From NCBI GenBank assembly GCA_021442155.1, contig CM038214.1, forward strand, positions 49,730,703 through 49,794,702: a DNA stretch of 64,000 bases, written 5' to 3'. Below, piece after piece: positions 12,868 through 24,789 of this stretch (position 1 is its first letter; each line of letters starts with the position of its first letter). Below the pieces are notes generated by a model. The model saw only the letters and a list, made by a program, of their open reading frames with translations. It did not search any database and had not been told where the DNA came from. Both the position numbers and the translations under genes were made by a program. The DNA comes from Cymbidium sinense (lineage: Eukaryota > Streptophyta > Magnoliopsida > Asparagales > Orchidaceae).

Positions 12868-13276
12868 TCATTGAATCCTCTCAATATCATCCCATCTCCT
12901 CAAAGGTTTGGAGATGTTAATCCTCAAATAGGCAAGGGTCTTTAGACTCATAATGTTTATCAATGCACACTCGATGAGAACTATGCAAGTTTCAGCCCAT
13001 GTCATTTTGAGATGTAGAGGAGGGGTTGTGCTATCCCAGAAGTTCTTCATCTTTGAAAGTGATCCCCTGGGCTTCTTTTGTGCAATATGCCTCCTCACCA
13101 ATAGTGGTCAACTGAGCTAAGTATATCACAGGATCAAGGAGAGCCTTGATTAATGATTCCCTCATCTCTTTAGATAAGAAAAAGGCATCATATATGCTTA
13201 GCTTAGATGGCAACTTTCTTAGATGAGAGGGGAAATTGTAGTCCACCTTAGGTTGATCATCTACAAGCATATCCAA
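12868..13276 (-). pseudogene. Ty3/gypsy aspartic protease, degenerate
   Basis: Two overlapping minus-strand frames (13,276-13,031 and 13,101-12,868) together show LRKLPSKLSIYDAF, then ITFKDEELLG, then a frame change, then LIECALINIMSLKTLAYLRI. In the family the last segment reads LIDxGSALNIMPLxTLxxLGI. Here the catalytic DxGS triad has become E-C-A, so the active site is gone. The +/- 1 frame change lies about 13,045. It sits between the gag zinc-knuckle remnant and the GRPWIH linker, the expected order. The 600 bases upstream (13,280-13,840) are degenerate with no landmark. Confidence 0.65.
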
Positions 13277-13843
13277 GGGAGGAACATCTTGTGGAGGGGC
13301 TTCTCGATCCTCTAAACTAATGGCTTATTTCCCTTTATCTTGAGGTGCTATCTTAGGAGGTAGAACCATGCCACTACGGAGGTTGACTTCAGTGATCTCT
13401 TATGGCAGGGTAATGGAAGGTTCTACGCATGTAGCTCACCTAGCTTCTCCTATGGGACCCTCAAAATGGATGATTCCAAGTCTATCTCAAGAGGTGAAAC
13501 CATATTGAGTAAATCTGAATCAATTAGAAAGGAAGATCAGAATTATTATAGTTATTTTGACTTGAAGAGTTATCATTAGGAATAGAAAGACCATAAAGTG
13601 ACAGATGTAATTCAAGCTTGCTTTATTTTCAATTTCTTAGATTTGATAGGAGGTAGAAATCAAGTAAAGTAAGTGGGGTAAGGGATTTGATGCCCTTATC
13701 CACTGATACAAGAGTTTTAATAGAAGGAGAAGAAGAAGAGCTAGGTAAAGTAGAGGAAGTCAATGTGGTAGTACATATGGTAGAGGTTGGACTCATGATG
13801 GGCTACTAGGTATCCTGGCGCACATTCAGCTCTGCTACTATTG

Positions 13844-14188
13844 CTATTGAGCTCCTACCTTCCTTGAGTTGGCACTAGCAACTTGCAAACCTTCCTTGAT
13901 GTTGGAGGTTTGAGCTGACTCAGGCACCTGGAAGAAAAGTTTCTTGATTTTTTGAATAATCTTTTTAGAGGTTTTGGATAAAGAGATATCCCAACCTTCT
14001 TTGGTTTTGGAAGGATCACAAGTACCTAATGGAACTAGATGGTTGTTCCATAAGGTATTCCTTCGATAATTATGCAGTCTTGAAGCTATGTTCAAGCCGG
14101 TCCTTGAATGTGAATCTTCCAATACATGACCCAACATACGGTGGTAGGGGCAAAAGTTAGGATCATGGATTTTGCCCACTTCCTTCAT
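13844..14188 (-). pseudogene. gag C-terminal part with degenerate zinc-knuckle
   Basis: A 114-codon open stretch begins KIHDPNFCPYHRMLGHVLED (residues 6-25). Plant Ty3/gypsy gag proteins of this branch carry a C-x2-H-x4-H-x4-C knuckle at this point, usually YCxYHRxxGHxxExC. Here Cys, His and His are present but the last Cys is replaced by Ser (LEDSHS). The knuckle normally binds the element's RNA. The rest of the frame (NYRRNTLWNNHLVPLG) is plausible linker. The start codon is arbitrary; this is a fragment between stops. Confidence 0.6.
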
Positions 14189-14534
14189 TCTCCTAGGTTC
14201 GGGTAGCTAAAAATCAGGCTTTTAAAGAGATTCTTAAAGATCTTCTTGATTACCTCCCCCTTAAATGAATAAGGCTTATTAAGTTTATCCAAAAGTAGGT
14301 GGACCATAGTTACTGAGTTAGGTATGTGTACCCATTCGATCATGTGGGGGAGGAGAGTAGGCCATGGAGGCTATTGTGGCGGCTGGTAAGGCTTCCTTAG
14401 TGGTGGTGGTAGAGGAGGTGGCAGCTAGTCATGGTCTCTCTTGATCTCTACAGTTGCTTCCCTTATCTACCATTGTCACTATTCCTGGCTTCTTCTCATA
14501 TACCTTTTGTGGCTTTGTCTTGGGAAACTGGTCT

Positions 14535-15450
14535 TAAAAAGGCAACTAATTGGCCTCTCCTTGTAGACTAGCTGCCTTATTGATTGACTTCTCAAAAGTT
14601 TTGATGATGATGCTCTTAAGCATGAAGGCGACCTAGCAATGGATATTCTTTAGAAGAATCCCAATGGAATGCTATTCAGACAGTTGTGACTCACATTTCT
14701 TACTCATGTTATGCCATCTAAGAATGTAGTCAACAAGGGACTCACTTGGGTGTTATTGTGCCATAACGAGATTGCCAACAGAGACCCTTTGCTGAGCTCT
14801 AGCAAACCTCTTGATAAAGAGTTGCTCCAACTTTGCAAATATATTCACTAAACTATTAGGAAGTTTAACATACTAGTCAAATGTTGTACCCACTAAGCTA
14901 CTGACAAAGAGATGGAATAGTAAATCATTACTGCCACCAATGTTGTAACAACTAGCTCTAAAATGTGCGATGTGCTACCTCGGGTTTCCACTGCCATCAA
15001 AACTCTAGAAGAAAGGTGGTACAAAACCCTTAGGATATTAGATTACATTAAATTTTTCCAGGTAAGGTCTACCCATTGGAATTGATGATCCTCCTCGGGC
15101 TTGAGCCAACGCTTCCTTTACCTGCTGCTCAACCATGGACTTGATATCTTTTTTCTTGTATGGAGGTACTATCCACTTTCTTATACATCTTTGGTGCTAC
15201 CTTGCTCTTTTGAAGTAAGGTCCGGGGTCCAAGACATGCACCAACTCCGACTAGTCTCTATGGTAGGATGAGGATGACTTGATTCTACAATGCTAAGATA
15301 GCTGCTAATAGATCTTCAAGCTTATTTTCCATCCTATCTATCTTTTCATCCTTCTACTTTATTTATGCTAGGAGGTGTTGTTGGGTCATGGTTGTGTCTC
15401 ACTTCATCATACCTTCCATAGCTGCTACTCTTTGAGGAGGGATCCCCTAG
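14535..15450 (-). pseudogene. Ty3/gypsy gag (Retrotrans_gag-type capsid), degenerate
   Basis: Minus-strand translation from about 15,430 to 14,535 reads in one main frame with several stops: KIDRMENKLEDLL, SMVEQQVKEALAQARG, FDGSGNPR-stop-HIAHFRASCYN, LFHLFVSSLVGTTFD-stop-YVKLPN, FAKLEQLFIKRF and LVDYILRWHNMSKKC. These match plant gag, in which FDGSGNPxQHIAHF leads to F..SL.G.AFDWY, then W..LE..FL.RF and VIDYINRWR. The structural protein packages element RNA in cytoplasmic particles. The Q in GNPxQHI is a TAG stop here; the second copy at 63,881 has TAA at the same codon. Family assignment is strong and function is excluded. Confidence 0.8.
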
Positions 15451-16900
15451 TATCTACCATGCAAACCCCTGTTGAGTCTCCCAACAAATTATCTTCATTG
15501 GGATCAAAGTTGGTCTTCTAATCATCAGACCAGTCATATCTTAAGATTTCTTTCTTTTCCATGAGTTAATGTGCTATTAGGTCCTCTAGAGAATGATCAA
15601 TCTTTACAGGTACAAATGACTTTGGCTGACCAGTGTGATCACTATCATGTATGCGAGAACAGTCTCCCTATTGAGAGAATCAACCCTGAGGACTATACTC
15701 ACTAGAAGAAATGCACTCATGAACTCTGTACGGGGTGACACTTCTAGGAGGCTCTACCATCATGGGTGCAAGCTATCATCTTCTCCCTTTAACTCACTTT
15801 TCAATGTCTATTATCGGTGGTGTTGGTGAAGGGATGACCAATATATGCGTATGCCTTTGCACACAAGCGGAAGGTCAAGCAGAGCTTCGGCTTCACGAGG
15901 GTGGTGTAGATGGAATGAGATCCTTTGGCCAGATCACCAATGGGGTCCTCTTCTCCTAGATGTGGCCTTTCATGGCCTTTAGCGAACCGATCTTGAAACA
16001 TGAACATGCGGTGGGGGGGGTGAGAGTTGTGTGGTGGAGACACCACCGACTCTCTCAGAAACAGAGGCCTTCTTCCTGTGATGGGTAGTCCCCATAAGCA
16101 GAATACTATCTGTATGATCGATGTGGGTAGCACACCAATCAGAAAAATCAATGAGTGCAGCGGCCACTGATTGCCGACTAAACCTCCGCCTCTCGGTCCA
16201 GAGTCAGAGGCCTCCCTGGCCCTTTCTTGCTGAAGATGCTTCCCCACACTACGGAGAATAATAGATCTCAAGTTAAATTAAGGACACGGATCATCCATAG
16301 GGTCTACCAGCATGTAGGCCAGATATGGCCTCCACCTACTAACGGCGGGGATGAAATCAGGCTGCGGTGGAGGTGAGGTGGATCCTCCTGGCATCCACTT
16401 TGTCGGACCCAGGGTGAGGATGGAATGGGATTCATTGTAGCGGGAAATCAAAGTGGGCAACTCCTCAACAAGATCATGTACTCCATCTCCTTGGCGATCT
16501 GGTATATCATGTAGTTTTGTTCCTCCTCTAAGTCTTGGTAGGGTGAGTGGAATAGAGCTAGACCCAACCTTAAAGTTGGGAGAAAATTTCAGGATCAGGG
16601 GCCTTACCCTTTGAGGGGTGATGATTGGGTCTTGCCCTCACTAGCAACAGAAACACCGGGCACACCGCATACACTGGTATTGATGCTGGCACTATAGGAA
16701 CCACCACTGCCTTCCTCTTTAGTGAGAGAATATCAGAGTCTGAGGTCATATCAATCTGAATGATTGGATTCTACCTAGTTATTGTGCTCTTACTAATAGT
16801 GGTGAGGGGAGCGCCCTCACAGGTAATCCCCGCCCCCTCAAAATCTCATCCAAAATGAATGAGGTGGGCGTGTCAAAGAGGGAAGGTCTGAGGGGTCCAT
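15450..16900 (-). other. GC-richer stretch upstream of gag, content unresolved
   Basis: Base composition rises clearly above the flanks (runs such as GTGGGGGGGG at 16,011 and GGCGGGG at 16,344). Several medium open frames appear on the minus strand (16,271-15,801, 156 codons; 16,460-16,278; 17,065-16,838) and they are rich in Pro, Arg and His. I recognise no domain. The position, between the leader and gag, is where Ogre elements carry an extra ORF1 or the gag N-terminus. That makes an eroded upstream ORF the best guess, unproven. Confidence 0.35.
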
Positions 16901-17129
16901 CCCATGGGGAAAGGTAAACACATACTTGGGTGCTACCATTTTACTAACTAAAGCTACCGCACTTAAAATGAAATTATCGCTAAATGATAGTCTGAAATGT
17001 TGAAAATAAACTTGAATCAGATTTCTATTGATTTTAAATTCAAATTTTAGAAATTGAACCCACACTCAACTTCTTGAAAGTGTTAAGTCAGGCTTAAAAT
17101 AGATATTGAACTTTGATTGGAAAGAGGAA

Positions 17130-18950
17130 TTTAAGATGTAGAATCCATTTTCAACAAATTTGGGTATATTGAGAATGGCTTCAAATATATTTGAAGAGAT
17201 GCTTCCATAGGTTCATATTTGAATTTCAATTTTTTTTATTTGGTGACCCTTCATTTAATAAATTTGAGTATGTTAAAGTAAAGGGTCAATTTGCTTTGTT
17301 TTGGATTTTTGTGATTTTGGAATTTGTTCACTTAGCAAATTTGAATAAGCTAAGTGAGGTGTTTGAAAATAATTGTTTCTTTTTTTTCTTTGTTTACTTG
17401 TTTTGTGAATCTTTCTATGATTTAAAAAATGGAATCCTTATTTAGGAAATTTGGGTATGCTAAAAAAAAGGATCCAAGTGTATTTTATTTTGAATTTTTT
17501 TTTGAAAATAGGATCCTTAGCAAATTTGAGTATGCTAAGAAAATCCTAATGTGTTTCTTTTGATTTTGATTTGATTTTTGAAAATTGGATTCTTAGCAAA
17601 TTTGAGTATGCTAAGGGAATCCTAATGTGTTTTTCTTTTTTTTGATTTGATTAAAAAAAAGGATCTTCAAAATTTATGTATGCTAAGGAAAGTCCTAATG
17701 TGTTTCTTTTGATTTTAATTTGAAAGGTAGGATCCTTAGCAAACTTGGGTATGCTAAGGAAAACATAATGTGTTTCTTTTGATTTTGATTTGAAAATAGG
17801 ATTCTTAGCAAATTTAGGTATGCTAAGAAAATCCTAATGTGTTTCTTTTGAAGATTTTGATTTTGAAAAAGGAGACTTCACTTTAGTAAATATGGTATAC
17901 CAAAATGAAGTTCCAAAAATGTTTTGAAAATTTTTGTGAAATGGAGATTTCACTTAGCAAATTTGAGTATGCTAAATGAAATTGCAAAGGTGTGTTTCAA
18001 ATTTTTTATTTTTTTTGAAAAAGGGAGACTTCACTTTTGCAAATATGGTATGCTAGAATGAAGTTTTAAATGTGTTTTGAAAAATTTTTTTTTTTATTGA
18101 TTTTGGAAGAGAGATTTCCATTTAACAAATTTGGGTATGTGAGATGGAAATCAATTTTGAAAGAGGAAACCTCAACTTAATCATATATGGAATATGTTAG
18201 ATTTCAAAATAATGTCATTTCATTTAGAAATGAAATCTTCATTCAAGTAAATTTGGGTATATTGAATGGAGATGTTCATATGTGCTTTTGGAAAATTTAT
18301 TTTGATTTTGTTTGAAAAGAAACATCCATTCAATAAAAGTGGGTATATTGAATGGAGAGGTTCATATGTGCTTTTGGAAAATTTATTTTTGATTTTGTTT
18401 GAAAATGAAACATCCATTCAATAAATGTGGCTATATTGAATGGAGAGGTTTCATATGTGCTTTTGAAAAATTTATTTTTGATTTTCTTTAGAAAGGTGAA
18501 AGTTCCAACTTAACATATGTGGAATGTGTTGAATGGCATTTCAAAGTTGTAATATGTTTTTTGTTTGAAGATATAACATCCATTCAACACATTTGAATTT
18601 ATTAAATGGATAAACCCATCTTTAAATTTTGTACTTTTGAAAACATGATTGTTGAAATTTTATTTTTGAAAATGAGGTCTTTACCAAAATGAATTGAGTG
18701 AAGAAGCTCATTTGTGCTTTTAGAAAATGTGATTGTTGGAATCTTATTTTTGTAATGATGATCCTACATATAACAATCATGAAGATTGTTAAATGAAGGT
18801 GATTTAGGAAAGTTTTTGTGCAAAACATTTTATTATGTGCATTTTTTGAAAGAGTGCTTTTTGAAAAGCAAGATTTTTATGAAGGATTTATTATGTCTTT
18901 ATTATTTTAGAATGAACCTTTCCTTACCATAAAAATGGTAAGGAGGAAGT
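17130..18950 (-). repeat. tandem array of about 20 hairpins in the retrotransposon leader
   Basis: Imperfect units of about 70-90 bases each contain an inverted repeat of 7-13 bp around a loop of about 10 bases. Examples with perfect or near-perfect arms: 17,244-17,288 (TGACCCTT/AAGGGTCA), 17,329-17,356 (CACTTAGC/GCTAAGTG), 17,511-17,546 (CTTAGCA/TGCTAAG), 17,587-17,622, 17,733-17,760 (TCCTTAGCA/TGCTAAGGA), 17,799-17,834, 17,875-17,911 (ACTTCA/TGAAGT), 17,947-17,982, 18,114-18,151 (ATTTCCAT/ATGGAAAT), 18,325-18,356 and 18,413-18,444 (TCCATTCAATA/TATTGAATGGA), 18,771-18,791 (TAACAATC/GATTGTTA) and 18,921-18,944 (TCCTTACCAT/ATGGTAAGGA). The loop stays close to AATTTGRGTA on the plus strand while the arms differ between units yet remain complementary. 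It lies between the primer binding site and gag, so it would fold in the element's RNA leader. Confidence 0.75.
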
Positions 18951-18967
18951 CTTTAAATATTTTCTTT

Positions 18968-19044
18968 TTATTAGATTTTTATTTTCACCCATTGGAGAAC
19001 CCAACGGGGGTTTTAAGACCAACATGGGGTGAGGTCCTAAAACC
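18968..19044. repeat. two adjacent inverted repeats near the primer site
   Basis: CCCATTGG and CCAACGGG face each other with one mismatch at about 18,979-19,004. They are followed by GGTTTTAAGACC and GGTCCTAAAACC (about 19,006-19,043), also with one mismatch. They continue the hairpin series towards the primer binding site. Confidence 0.55.
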
Positions 19045-19180
19045 TAAAGATGTTGGCTAGCTTAAGGATGAAATAAGCTAAGTGCCAATGGAAAGAAAGA
19101 TAGTCTTGGATTCATATGAAAGTACAAACCCACTATCGATACTTGGAGACAATGATCATTTACCAAAGATGGAGAGAGGA

Positions 19181-19202
19181 ACCATCTCCAGTGGAGTCGT
19201 CA
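19181..19202 (-). other. degenerate primer binding site (tRNA-Arg type)
   Basis: On the minus strand the sequence TGACGACTCCACTGGAGATG closely resembles the TGGCGACTCCACTGGGGA-type primer site used by Ogre/Tat and other plant Ty3/gypsy elements, complementary to a tRNA-Arg 3' end. TGG has become TGA, so it is no longer perfect. It lies 8 bases inside a possible LTR end CTACA (19,215-19,211 on the minus strand). It fixes the element's orientation and the inner edge of the right LTR. The tRNA assignment is from memory of the family. Confidence 0.55.
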
Positions 19203-19507
19203 GAAAAATTTGTAGTGAAATATTTTCATATCTAAGAGGTATACTTCCATCTTCAATCTATGTGGATATAATAAAATTAAAAATATACTTCTTTTGCATT
19301 TGGACACTATGTAGATCAGATGTTCTTATTAGGGTGATCAATGACATTGAGGAGAGGTGTACTATCTTGAAAGATAGAAGTCACCACCCTACAATGGACC
19401 TAATCACTATATAAGGACTCTAAGAACAATGGGTGCATATGTACCAGATTCTTCCCCTTTACATGGAAAGAAAAGCGGGGTTTATTTTAAACGGGTTCAT
19501 TAAGTTC

Positions 19508-19529
19508 CTATAGGGGAAAGCCCCTATAG
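19508..19529. other. perfect 9-bp hairpin
   Basis: CTATAGGGG and CCCCTATAG are separated by AAAG. It lies in the LTR-like block near its inner (U5-side) edge. A second hairpin, TCCTAAG/CTTAGGA, follows at 19,539-19,560. Confidence 0.7.
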
Positions 19530-19703
19530 TTAATTACATCCTAAGGAAGGATTCTTAGGAATACTCTCGATTAAGGTAAATGATCATTATCTCAAAGATT
19601 TCAATAGGTAGGACTATCAATCGATTAGTTTATTTTAGAAGATCAAATGAGATTGATCAAAGAGAGAGAGAGTTATTATCAAAGCCAAAGAAAGATAAGT
19701 AGG

Positions 19704-19732
19704 GAGATGCTCACGAAACCTGTGAGCATCTC
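19704..19732. other. perfect 11-bp hairpin
   Basis: GAGATGCTCAC and GTGAGCATCTC flank a 7-base loop, GAAACCT. The stem is GC-rich compared with its surroundings, which makes it the strongest short inverted repeat seen in the LTR. Possible roles are an RNA 3'-end or R-region structure. No function is shown by the sequence. Confidence 0.75.
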
Positions 19733-20769
19733 AAACTATCTATTATTGGGCTTTACATTTTTTGAATTAATTTGTTTGAGTTGATATTTTATTAGAATTC
19801 TAGGGCTTATAATTCCATAATACAAGGTTATGGAAATGCCTAAGAGGTGAGGATTTATCCTTGTGGCCCACAAAGGGAAGTAGCAACCTTCGAACCTAAA
19901 TCTAAAGAGCTTTGTCGAGGGCCAAAAGCATGACCTAAATCTAAGGAAAAAATGGGTATTTGGTTTACCTCCATAAGAGAGGGTAAACCACCCGACTACT
20001 TGGACTTACAACCACCTGGGGGTGGCCACCAACTAACTCCTCCTATAATTTTAAATTCATGTAGGCAAGTCATATGCTTTATGTAAGATAGCTAGGCTAT
20101 TATTTATTTAGAAAGAGACTAAGTCCTTAAACTCATTCCCTAAGAGACTAGATCATGTAAGGGCATGAAAAATGACCTAGATCTAATGCAAATCATATTA
20201 TATTATATTTTTTATTTTTGGACAATCATTTGACTCTTATAGGATTCATATGCCTAATGCATGAGAAGTGAGATTATGGGCCAAAATTAGCAGAGGTGTG
20301 TTTCCACCATGGCTCCACATAGTCAAGCAAGTTCTCTAGCAAAGGTGGAAGCCCTCAATCAAGAGTGAAATAATATGCTTTTATGCATGATGTTATAAAA
20401 ATACTCATCCATTTAAGGGTTGCTAATTCTTTTATCTTGATTTAACTTGGCTTTAGGTGAGATTATGAGTTATTTATTTTAAACTTTGAGTTATTTAATT
20501 TGGTAGAAGATTTATTTTTCCCTAAGGGCATCATCATCAGGCCATACATCAAGTAAGGAAGAAACTAGGAAAATATGTCATCTTAATGCACAAGCTAAAC
20601 AAAACATCAAACAATTTATAAAGCTAATGCAAAAGAATAAAATGCCATTTGTGGTCGGGCACCACTACACAAACCCAAAAAAGCAAATTGGGTTGCTGGG
20701 CTTTACCCTTATACAACCTAGATTACAAATGAATTAATTTACAATCAAGTAAGGAATTCATGTTATTGG

Positions 20770-20845
20770 GGTCTTCATTCTTCATTTCTTCTTTCTTTTT
20801 TTGGGTCCTTCTTTTTCTTTCTTCTTGGTTCCTTCCTTTGGATGG
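20770..20845 (+). repeat. polypyrimidine tract in LTR-like block
   Basis: A TTCTT-rich run, CT on the plus strand, reads as a purine tract on the element's sense strand. It is interrupted by a short GGGT. No gene is seen from 19,740 to 21,960, only AT-rich sequence. Confidence 0.6.
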
Positions 20846-23800
20846 TTGGAATGTGGATGTTCCAAAGGCTTCACATGGTACATAAGATGAGATCTTATAA
20901 TGCTCATCCTAATCCCCATAACAATCATTCCAAAATCTTAATTGCAAAAATTACATGAAAAGGAAAAGTAAATCTAACTAACACTTGCAAAATAGAGATT
21001 AGCTAAATAAACCATACAAATCCCAAGCATGTATATTGGACTTAGCACACATGAATTAATAAGTCCACTAGCCTATTGGATTATGCTTAGGAGTATAAAC
21101 ACCTGCATAACAAAAGAAGTTATATTTTTGTTACAATGCCCCTTAAGTACAATCCCCTGCAAAAAATAATGATTGGACTATATCATTCTACCATTCATTC
21201 TACGCACATTCACCCTAACATCCAAAATAAAACAAAACATCATAAAACAAAAGAAAAAAATCAAACCATGTACCACCCTAACCTAAATCTAGAAGTGGTG
21301 ACTTAGTCTAATGTGTGTGCTTTAGAAGGTTTGTGTGGTATGTTTAGCTATAGCTTAAAGGTTTGGATTTCTTAAGTGTGAAGATGTTCAACTTAGATTT
21401 TTGGTTTCATTTAAGTGTTTAGTTGATTTGGATTGATTTTTATTTGATGATTTTGTTTGGTTTAGATGAACCTACTTAATTACTAAAGGTTGTAATGGGA
21501 GGGAAAAGAGAAGAGAACATCTCTTTCCTTCCCTACCCTAAATAACTTCTAAAGTAGATTCATGTTTGATTTTTTTAGTGAATTTTTTGTTATGTTTTTA
21601 ATTAATCCTAAGTTTAGATCAACTCTAAACAAACCTATTCAAAAATAAAGGCATTTTAAGATTAACTAAAGTGAATTAATATCACAAAACACACATCACT
21701 TCATTTCTTTCCCAACATGTATAACATGCATATCAATGAATATCTATGCATAAAAATGAAAATGTTTAGAACACTTTATGATGAATGCTAAGTGAGTTAC
21801 TTAAGAAAATTTGAATGCATTATGAAGCATGATTTTATTAAGTAGAAAGAGGTTTTCTTATCCATTTTCACATGTACACATGTATGTATGAAAGGCATAA
21901 GTGAGTACAACATTGTTAACACCAAGGGTGTAAGTACAAGACCTACAGGGTTAAAGCCTTACCACGGTTGTCGGACTAATATATCTTTCCTTAAATACAA
22001 GCATATATGCAAAAGAAATGAGTGGAAAAGAAAGATGCAAAAGTTTGTATTTATTTGTTTGATTTGTTTATGCAATTTATATGTGTAAGTATGGATGTCC
22101 TTCTTTAAGTAATAGCATAAGAATGAATAGGAATGGAGTTATGCAAGTGTTATGTTCTTTTCAAGTGACCTATACACTTTGCCAAATCCTATTCAAAACT
22201 ATGCTAAAAGAAAAGAGAAGGAAAAGTACACTATACACATCTTCATATTTATATCCACATGCAAGATTATAAATAATTATAAGGAGCACACTTTCAATTT
22301 TGGATGTTTGATTTATAGATTTTGAAAATAGTTTTTGATTTAGTAGTGATAATACCCATTCATATTTTTACTTTAACCAAAACATGCAAGTTGACATAAA
22401 GAAAACATCTCATTTTTAATTTAATTTTAGAAAAACATGAATTAATGAAATTCATATGACATATAAATTTAGCATGTTAGGAAAGAACTAAAGTGATGAA
22501 AGAATGTAAGTACATTCACCCTGATTAATTCTTAAAGACAATCTTATGATATAAGAAAGTTTAAAGAAAATCAAGTTATTTTTAAAGAAGGTTTGATTTT
22601 ATTTTGAGTTTGATTTACTTTGAGAAATGTGAGGTGAGATTGTTGCTCTTAACCCATTCCCACATATGTTTGTTGATTTAGTTTGTTCTTAGGATTATTA
22701 GATGATTTTTTTATATGTTGCTTAGGTTAAGGTATGAATTAAGTGTGTTAATTATCTCTTACCTATCCACCTTAGCATACTTAATCAAGTAATTATGAGC
22801 CAATGATATGACATAAAACCACATAAGAATTTAAATCAGCATGCACCAAGGAAAGAAAGGTACCTAATAATTGGCTCTTGATTAATGATTAATTAAACTA
22901 AGGGGTTTAATTTAAGTACTTTCATAACCCCTCTCACACATGTGAGTGAGATTTTGATTTCCTTAATGTACTTAGGCTTTTGAACACCTAAGCATCTACC
23001 CAAGAAAGATTAGTTAAGTTCTAGAAAGTTTTAAAATTTTATGAGATTAATTAAGGGGGTAATTAGTGAATTAACCCTTAATTAAGGTTGAATTAAGGAA
23101 GAATGGGGGTTTAAGGAATATCTTAAGGAAAGTATCCCAAAATTATTCTCTAAATCTCATATTTAATTAATAAAAACTTAATTGACTCAATTAGAGGGTT
23201 AGACCACTAATTATACACTTAATTAAGCTTAATTAAATTAAGGGAGTAATTAAGGAATGAACTAGCAATTCCTCTAATTAAGCCACCAATAAATCCCAAG
23301 AAAATTAGGGGAGGTGAGGTCATCACTACTAATGCAAGAAGTTTAAGATTAATCGGTGGAGTAATTAGGGTAATTAGCAAAATAACATTCCTAATAAAAC
23401 CCAAATCTAGAGAAAAGCAATGTTCAAAATCTGAAAATTATTTTTAGAATATTCAATTATCTATCCAATGCAATTTATTTCATATTTGTTTGATTTTTAG
23501 GCTTATATATGAATTTAGGAAGTTTATGATTAATTAGGTGATTTAATAGCCTAATTAAATGTTTAATCTCGTCGGCACCATGTGATGAGGCATCGCTTTT
23601 TGTGGCATGGTAAGATTCAATATTAAAGTTATCACATCATAGCGCCATGTCGGCCGGTTACTCTCCTCTCCTTGATCGGATGGCGAGGTTAAAGTCATGG
23701 TTCTAATGGATGAAACATGTGTCTTAATCATGACCATCCATCCAAAATGTGGATGGATGGCTATGATCCTTCCTATATTTCCCTGTGGGAGACATCCATA

Positions 23801-24789
23801 TTCTACAGGGGATGATCCAGCTCGATTGAGAACAGATTGATCCCAAAACTTACCCACACCATATAAGAATAAAGGAAAACACATCCAATGGCTAGAATTT
23901 CATGGGAGGAAAATCCACTTCAGAAAGATCCAAATAATATTGAAATTATGCCTGGTTTAATGGCTAACCTCGCTGGAGGTGATCACCAGCACTCGATTCC
24001 CATGGAGAAGCTTTGTGTAGTGGATATGAAGCTTTGTTGAGAGTTTAAGGTCTTGTGATTGGATAGATCCTTCTAGAGGCCAACTACACCTTGACTTGAG
24101 CTCAGTCTTGATCAAGGTAGCACCTCCCTTGCCTTTGGAGCTTGGGTTATGGTTTGGGCAAGTTGATTGGGTCCCAGAAGCTTGTAAGAGGAATTGGGTT
24201 GATTTGAAGTGTGGAGTAAGTTTGATTTGAGTGGAGTTCCCCTATTTTAAATCTATGAAAACTGAGAAAATGAAAAATGGGAATTGCTTGAGAGAGCTTG
24301 GAGAGGTTGGGAAATGACTTCTCTAGCTTCCTCTTGCTCAATTGAATTAGGGACTCATGGAATGAATTCAAATTAGGGGGAGTATACCTCCTCCTTGAGC
24401 AATTCAATGGTCGTGCTTCTCCTTTCTTGATCCAATTGACCACCTTGAGTGGGTTTGTTAGGCCATTTAGGGTGTCCTTACAATCAGTTTGGCTGGAGGA
24501 GTGGAGTAGTAGAGCTTGCATGTGCTTAAATCAAGTGGAGGATGGATTCCATGTGCTTAATTTCATGCAAGTGGTCAATTTTAGCCTTAGGCTAGGTTGG
24601 GCTGAACCAAACCCATTGGGTTGGGTGCACCACACTCCCTAATGTTCACTTGATCCACTAAGAGGGTGTCAAGTGGTTATGGAGAGGATTTAACCATATT
24701 CCAAGTGGATTTGGCCAAAATTTCCCCTTTGACTTTGAAGTAAAAAGGTCATTTAACCTTTATTTCAATTTGAATATGTGTGGTATATT

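Noticed and set aside
17130..18950. CRISPR array
   Set aside because: The repeats are not constant and the 'spacers' are shared, the reverse of a CRISPR array; the host is a plant and there are no cas genes.
19082..19414. 110-codon plus-strand frame as a host gene
   Set aside because: It overlaps the primer site and LTR edge, lies antisense to the element, and resembles no protein family I know.
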